Shown: positions 59,738 through 64,000 of the stretch, one piece after another
Numbering within the stretch: position 1 is the first letter of the stretch
Layout of the letters: the number at the start of each line of letters is the position of its first letter
Source of the DNA: Acorus gramineus
Lineage: Eukaryota > Streptophyta > Magnoliopsida > Acorales > Acoraceae
NCBI GenBank assembly: GCA_030737835.1
Contig: CM060856.1
Location: forward strand, 13,247,116-13,311,115
Length of the DNA: 64,000 nt
Reading direction: 5' to 3'
Made by a program: the position numbers and the translations under genes
Notes under the pieces: generated by a model
Told to the model about the DNA's origin: nothing
The model's database searches: none
Seen by the model: only the letters and a program-made list of their open reading frames with translations

Positions 59738-62240
59738 ATGGAAGGTACTATCCGGTGCCCAGCGAACTACGTTCCGCTGACCCCGATAAGCTTCCTCAAG
59801 AGGGCGGCATCGGTCTACGGAGACCGGACCTCCATCATTGACGGTCCGGCGAAGTTCACTTGGTCTGAGACATATGAGCGATGTCTCAGGCTCGCCACGG
59901 CTCTCACTCAGATGGGTGTGTCCAAAGGCGACATTGTGAGTACTTGTTAATTAAGTTTGTGTTATCAAGAATTACATAATTTTATGCTTAGTTGTTATTT
60001 TATGGATAAGATTGTCATAATTAAAGTTCCCCTGTTGTAAGTTGGTCATCAAAACTAAAAACATAGGGCCCAATTGAAAACCTATTTAGACACGATTTTG
60101 TTTCACAAGAATCAACAAAACTAGTGTTTCCAAATGATTCTTGGAAAAGCCTGCTTAATAAAAAAATTTAGTTTTTCAAAAGCGGAGAAAGTGAGCTGTA
60201 ATTTTATTGAACTACTTTAATCATACCATTCAAACTGGTTTTCGAAATGATCTTATCAGGTCGCGGTGATCGCCCCGAACATCCACGCGACGTACGAGAT
60301 GCACTTTGGCGTGCCGATGGCCCAGGCGGTCCTCTGCATCATCAACCACTACTACGACGCGAAAACATTCTCTGAAGTCCTCATCAAAGTCGCACCGAAG
60401 TGCCTCTTCGTCGACCACCAGTTCCTCCAACTAACCCAACAAGCCCTCCAAACCGTCCCCAACCCACCCACATTAGTTCACATCTCCGACCCAGACTCCG
60501 CTAAATCCGAATCCGAACACGAGCACGCGCACGCGGACTACGAGTCCTTGTTGCGCGCCGCTGACTCTTACGCGGACTTTGAGGTGAAGTACCCGGAGGA
60601 CGAATGCGAGGCGATATCGCTCACGTTCACGTCCGGCACGACCGCGACGCCCAAACCGATCGTGTACAGCCACCGCGGCGCGTACCTGAACGCGCTCGCG
60701 TCAATCCTCGTCAACGAGATGGTCCCGCGCCCGACGTACCTCTGGACCGTGCCGATGTTCCACTGCAACGGTTGGACCTTCTGCTGGGCCATGCCCGCGG
60801 TGGGCGGCACCAACATCTGCCAACGCAGCTTCTCTGCCAAATCCGTCTTCGACGACATCACACGTCACGGCGTTACCCATCTCGGCGGGCCCCCGAGCCT
60901 CCTCAACATGCTTGCGCGCGCGTCCGAGGAGGATCGGAAACCGCTCCCGCACCGCGTGGAGATGATGACAGGGGGAGGTCCCCCGCCACCGCAGGTAAAG
61001 ACACAAAAAAAAGCCCTTCACATTTTCATTAGAAAAGAAAGTTTCTCTTTTATTCTCCCTCACAAACTCCCAAGGAAGGTTTATTTTCATGCATATACTC
61101 ATATTAACAATAACAAGGTATATGTTTCAATAGAAAAAACATATATCTTACAAGGAAAGTTTATTTTTATTAATGGAGCATATATTCACATTCACAGTGT
61201 ATACGCTTTGATAGAAAAAACATATATTTTTCATCTCCTTAAAAGAGGTCAAGAGATTAAATCCAGGAGAGTATCATTCTTCAAAAAAAATAAAAAAGCA
61301 AACAAACCTCTCACCTTTTGAAAAGTGGTGAAAGAATCAAATCCCGGAGAATACCATTCTTAAAAAAAAAAAAAGAGTATATGCTCTATAACAGAATGGG
61401 TGTCCAGAAAAACTGATTTTTGTAGACAATCCCCTAAGAGCCCCCATATATATATTCTAATGACAAATCAATTATTTCAATTTTATTACCTTTTCTTCTT
61501 TGATGATACGGTGGTGTGATCTTCCACCTTTTTGACTTGCAACTTTTAAATAGGTAGTGCTGGAACTCGAGTCACTGGGTTTCCGTGTCCAACACTGCTA
61601 CGGCTGCAGCGAGACCTACGGCGTGGCCACGTTGAACTACTGGCGTCCCGAGGAGTGGGACGCGCTCCCGCCCTACGAGCGCGCGTGCCTCAAGGCGCGG
61701 CATGGGCTCAAGCACCCGCTGATGGAGGAGGTCGACGTGAAGGACCCCATGACGATGCGGTCCGTGCCCGCGGATGGGGTCACCATCGGTGAAGTCATGA
61801 TGCGGGGCAACAATGTCTTGCTTGGGTACTACAAGGACCGGGCGAAGTCGGAGAGAGCATTCGAGGGAGGTTGGTTCCGACACGGGGACCTGGCGGTGAA
61901 GCACCCGGACGGGTACATAGAGATGAAGGACAGGACGGTGGACGCGATCAAGTCGGGCGGGGAGTATCTGAGCACGGTGGATATAGAGAAGGTTTTATAT
62001 AGTCACCCAGACGTGTTCGAGGCGGCGGTGGTTGGAGTGAAGGATGAGGAGCTTGGGCAGGTTCCTTTCGCGGTTGTGAAGCTGAAGGAGGGGAGGGTGG
62101 GGGACGCGGAGGGGATTGTTGGGTACTGTAAGGAGAGGTTGCCCGAGAAGATGGTGCCGAGGAAGCTTGTGTTTGGGGAGATTCCGAGGGTTGGGTCCGG
62201 TAAGCTGCAGAAGAAGGGGTTCAGGGACATGTTGGTTTGA
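59738..62240 (+). CDS. Acyl-activating enzyme (AMP-dependent acyl-CoA synthetase), copy B
   Basis: Tandem duplicate of the gene at 50930, same three-exon structure (59738-59935, 60260-60994, 61554-62240), 539 residues. Exons 1 and 2 have exactly the same lengths as copy A. By eye about 19 residues differ in the shared ~535. Seven of these fall in residues 101-114 (AKTFSEVLIKVAPKC here, AQTLSDVITNVAPKF in copy A). The same PKP variant of the P-loop is present, and the hinge reads DRTVDAIKSGGE. The C-terminus ends KKGFRDMLV, again with no peroxisomal signal, and differs from copy A because homology breaks just before the stop. The frame stays open 327 bases into intron 2 (to 61321), while copy A stops after 36. 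It appears intact and expressible; substrate and expression are unknown. Confidence 0.9.
61235..61375 (+). repeat. Two SINE-like 3' ends in intron 2 of copy B
   Basis: Same pair as in copy A: 'agaggtcaagagattaaatc' with an A-rich tail, then gtggtgaaagaatcaaatcc with an A13 tail. Confidence 0.5.
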
Positions 62241-62262
62241 GGGGGCTCGACTTGAGTATCTA

Positions 62263-62268
62263 AATAAA
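62263..62268 (+). terminator. Polyadenylation signal candidate, copy B
   Basis: AATAAA 23 bases after the stop codon of copy B. Confidence 0.4.
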
Positions 62269-63043
62269 TGTTTTTGAAAGTACCTAAATAAATGTTATGT
62301 TAAGATGTATCCGAAAAAGGATATTTTCATCTTTTTGAGTGATTTAATTGTGTTAATTGACATATTATAAAAAATGAAAAAAAAAAGTTATCTACATCGG
62401 TTAATATACAAATTTTTTAAATATTTTGGTAACATAAATAAATAACATGTTTATATATATATATATATATCAGCCCCACACTAATATATATATAGTGTCA
62501 TACACTATCGATTTGACATACTATGAGAAGTGATGATTAATTTATCCAAAATCTGATTTAATATGGATGTTATTGTTGTAAACTAAATAAAATACTTGAA
62601 CATAAGAATATAAAAACAAAACACACAAGTATATATAGAAGAGAAGTAGAGAGAGATTTCTTATTCTTCTATTCTCAATTTATAGGGTCCATGTAGAAAA
62701 CTCAATGGTTGAAAGTTACAAGTAATAAGAGGTGAGAGTACATAATGGAGTGTTAAAGAGGTGAATGTTTAGGGAAATGAAAAGAGAGGGTTATGGAGAA
62801 AGTGGTAGGAGTTGTGGTGGTGGTGGTTATCCACATTATTCACAACAGTTATTTATTTGTTGACTCTTTATTATTTTTAGTAGCTCATTGTGTTATTATT
62901 TTCAAATCAAATAAAGATTTAGTAACAAAAATTAAGATGGAAAATATAAACTCATAAAAATTTGACAATTCATTCTTTAACCCCTGTATGGCTAGAGAAA
63001 TAAACCAAGAATAAGAAAGAATATAGGAGAATAGTAAAAAAAA

Positions 63044-63365
63044 GTTGTTTGTTTTGACAGAATAAACCTTGATAGTTATGTCTGGATAAGCTAGGATAAG
63101 GCATGATAACTATTCTAAGGAAATGTTGGAATTGCTTATCAGGCCTTATCTATGCCAATAGATAAACGTACCCTTCTCTGTCTTTTTAAAAAATTTATCT
63201 CACCTAACATCTCACACAGATTTCAAAAACTGTCACATCTATCAAATCAATCATATATTTCTCATACTATTCCCAGGGATATAGTTGTCATTTAAAAAAT
63301 CATAAACTCTTATTCATCCCTTATCAACCATTTATCATCACTTTATCCAAGATGAACCAAACAAC
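63044..63365. mobile_element. Possible small DNA transposon (MITE)
   Basis: Begins gttgtttgttttg and ends gaaccaaacaac, so the ends are short inverted repeats, each next to a run of seven A. Inner parts share ggataa and gataagg phrases in inverted orientation. The A-run is too simple to prove a target-site duplication. Confidence 0.35.
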
Positions 63366-64000
63366 AAAAAAATCATTTTTACGTTTTCCAATGAGAATAA
63401 CAAAAAATGCAATCAAACAAAAAATTTCTTATTCAGTCTGAATTGTTATCTATCATAGTATAGCTATCAAGAGCAAATAACCTAATGACACACCCCATAG
63501 GGGGGGTAAAATCATGTACATGCAAAAATAATAGGATGACATGTTCCATTTTAATTGATGTAATATATGTTAGATAAAAAGATGATCACAAAAGATGATC
63601 ACATTTTTGACACTGAATGTCTAGATCAGATCCCTTTCAAATCACACATCATTAGCTCGATAATGTTATCTCATCCGTTGAAGGTTCTATAGCAAGGAAC
63701 TCAAGATTCATGCCATAGCTTCCACTGATGTCAATGTTTTTATTTTTAGCTGAAGTTAGACATTGTATTAAGATAGGAACATCAATACAAAGTCCAAAAT
63801 TTGGAAAAGAGAGAGATAAAGTACATAGACTAAAAAAACCAGAGGAATAAAATAAAGGAAGGGAATACCCCGGACCCCCGCTGGATAAAAAACTATGGTA
63901 GGCGAGACACTACCTAGAGCAGTGACTAGCAAAGTCCGTAGCCATCAACAATCATCCTCCCTCCGCGGAAACGGACCGATGTAGCCCCAGATATAAAACA

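Larger units (their letters stand above)
54095..62229 (+). repeat. Segmental duplication, unit B (carries second acyl-activating enzyme gene)
   Basis: Aligns with unit A from 'aactgcttttaccgttgaca' onward through the promoter, both introns and all exons. Relative to unit A it has about 200 extra bases near 54130-54340, a SINE insertion at 54712-54796, a deletion of roughly 1.4 kb inside the old element (55909-56527), and a 2.1-kb element at 57102-59214. Confidence 0.8.
62241..64000. other. Downstream of copy B, no gene recognised
   Basis: AT-rich DNA with a (TA)n tract at 62452-62470 and a possible small transposon at 63044-63365. A more GC-balanced segment runs from about 63770 to the window end and continues beyond it. 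That last segment resembles repetitive DNA more than a gene, but I cannot classify it. Confidence 0.5.

Noticed and set aside
63770-64000. Gene or LINE 3' end at the window edge
   Set aside because: Composition is gene-like on the minus strand, but stops occur in all frames and no motif is visible. It was left as unclassified.

Overview
The window is nuclear DNA from a flowering plant. It is AT-rich intergenic sequence carrying intron-rich genes with GT-AG introns, plant-only families (starch branching enzyme with a transit peptide, plant GT29 protein, LAZ1 protein) and plant transposons (Mutator-like elements, tRNA-derived SINEs, a LINE fragment). Very GC-rich exons (SLY1, eIF5B, both acyl-activating enzymes) sit beside AT-rich exons in other genes. 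That spread, plus a class I branching enzyme resembling the rice one, suggests a monocot, probably not a grass. The taxon is inference.

Layout: 1-2713 (+) is the 3' part of a GT29 sialyltransferase-like gene whose 5' end lies outside the window. 4817-10814 (+) is a LAZ1 (DUF300) membrane protein gene. 13287-14527 (-) is RPS7, converging on LAZ1, with a long intron in its 5' UTR and a first non-coding exon near 16.9 kb. 16.9-22.6 kb is intergenic and holds two adjacent Mutator-like insertions (17070-17932 and 18023-19262), each bounded by a perfect 9-bp target-site duplication. 22644-30552 (+) is starch branching enzyme I, 14 coding exons. 31496-33443 (+) is SLY1. 33.4-39.8 kb is intergenic with a complete SINE (35532-35741) and further repeat copies. 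39795-46351 (+) is translation factor eIF5B. 50930-53386 and 59738-62240 (+) are two nearly identical acyl-activating enzyme (AMP-dependent acyl-CoA synthetase) genes.

The right third, about 46.78-62.3 kb, is a tandem segmental duplication. Promoters, introns and several kilobases of upstream noncoding DNA align between the two units. The units then diverged: the downstream unit has a 2.1-kb Mutator-like insertion whose empty site is preserved in the upstream unit, a short SINE insertion, and a large deletion inside an older shared element. A LINE endonuclease fragment sits at the junction. Both encoded enzymes lack a peroxisomal targeting tail and share unusual changes in two adenylation-domain motifs. 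Seven of roughly 19 amino-acid differences between the copies fall in one 14-residue stretch.

The single-copy genes are housekeeping or core metabolic (translation, ER-Golgi traffic, starch synthesis) and do not form a pathway together. The duplicated acyl-activating enzymes and their transposons are the dynamic part. All coding models were built by hand by joining reading frames at GT-AG sites, and every junction listed keeps the frame. UTR ends are approximate.
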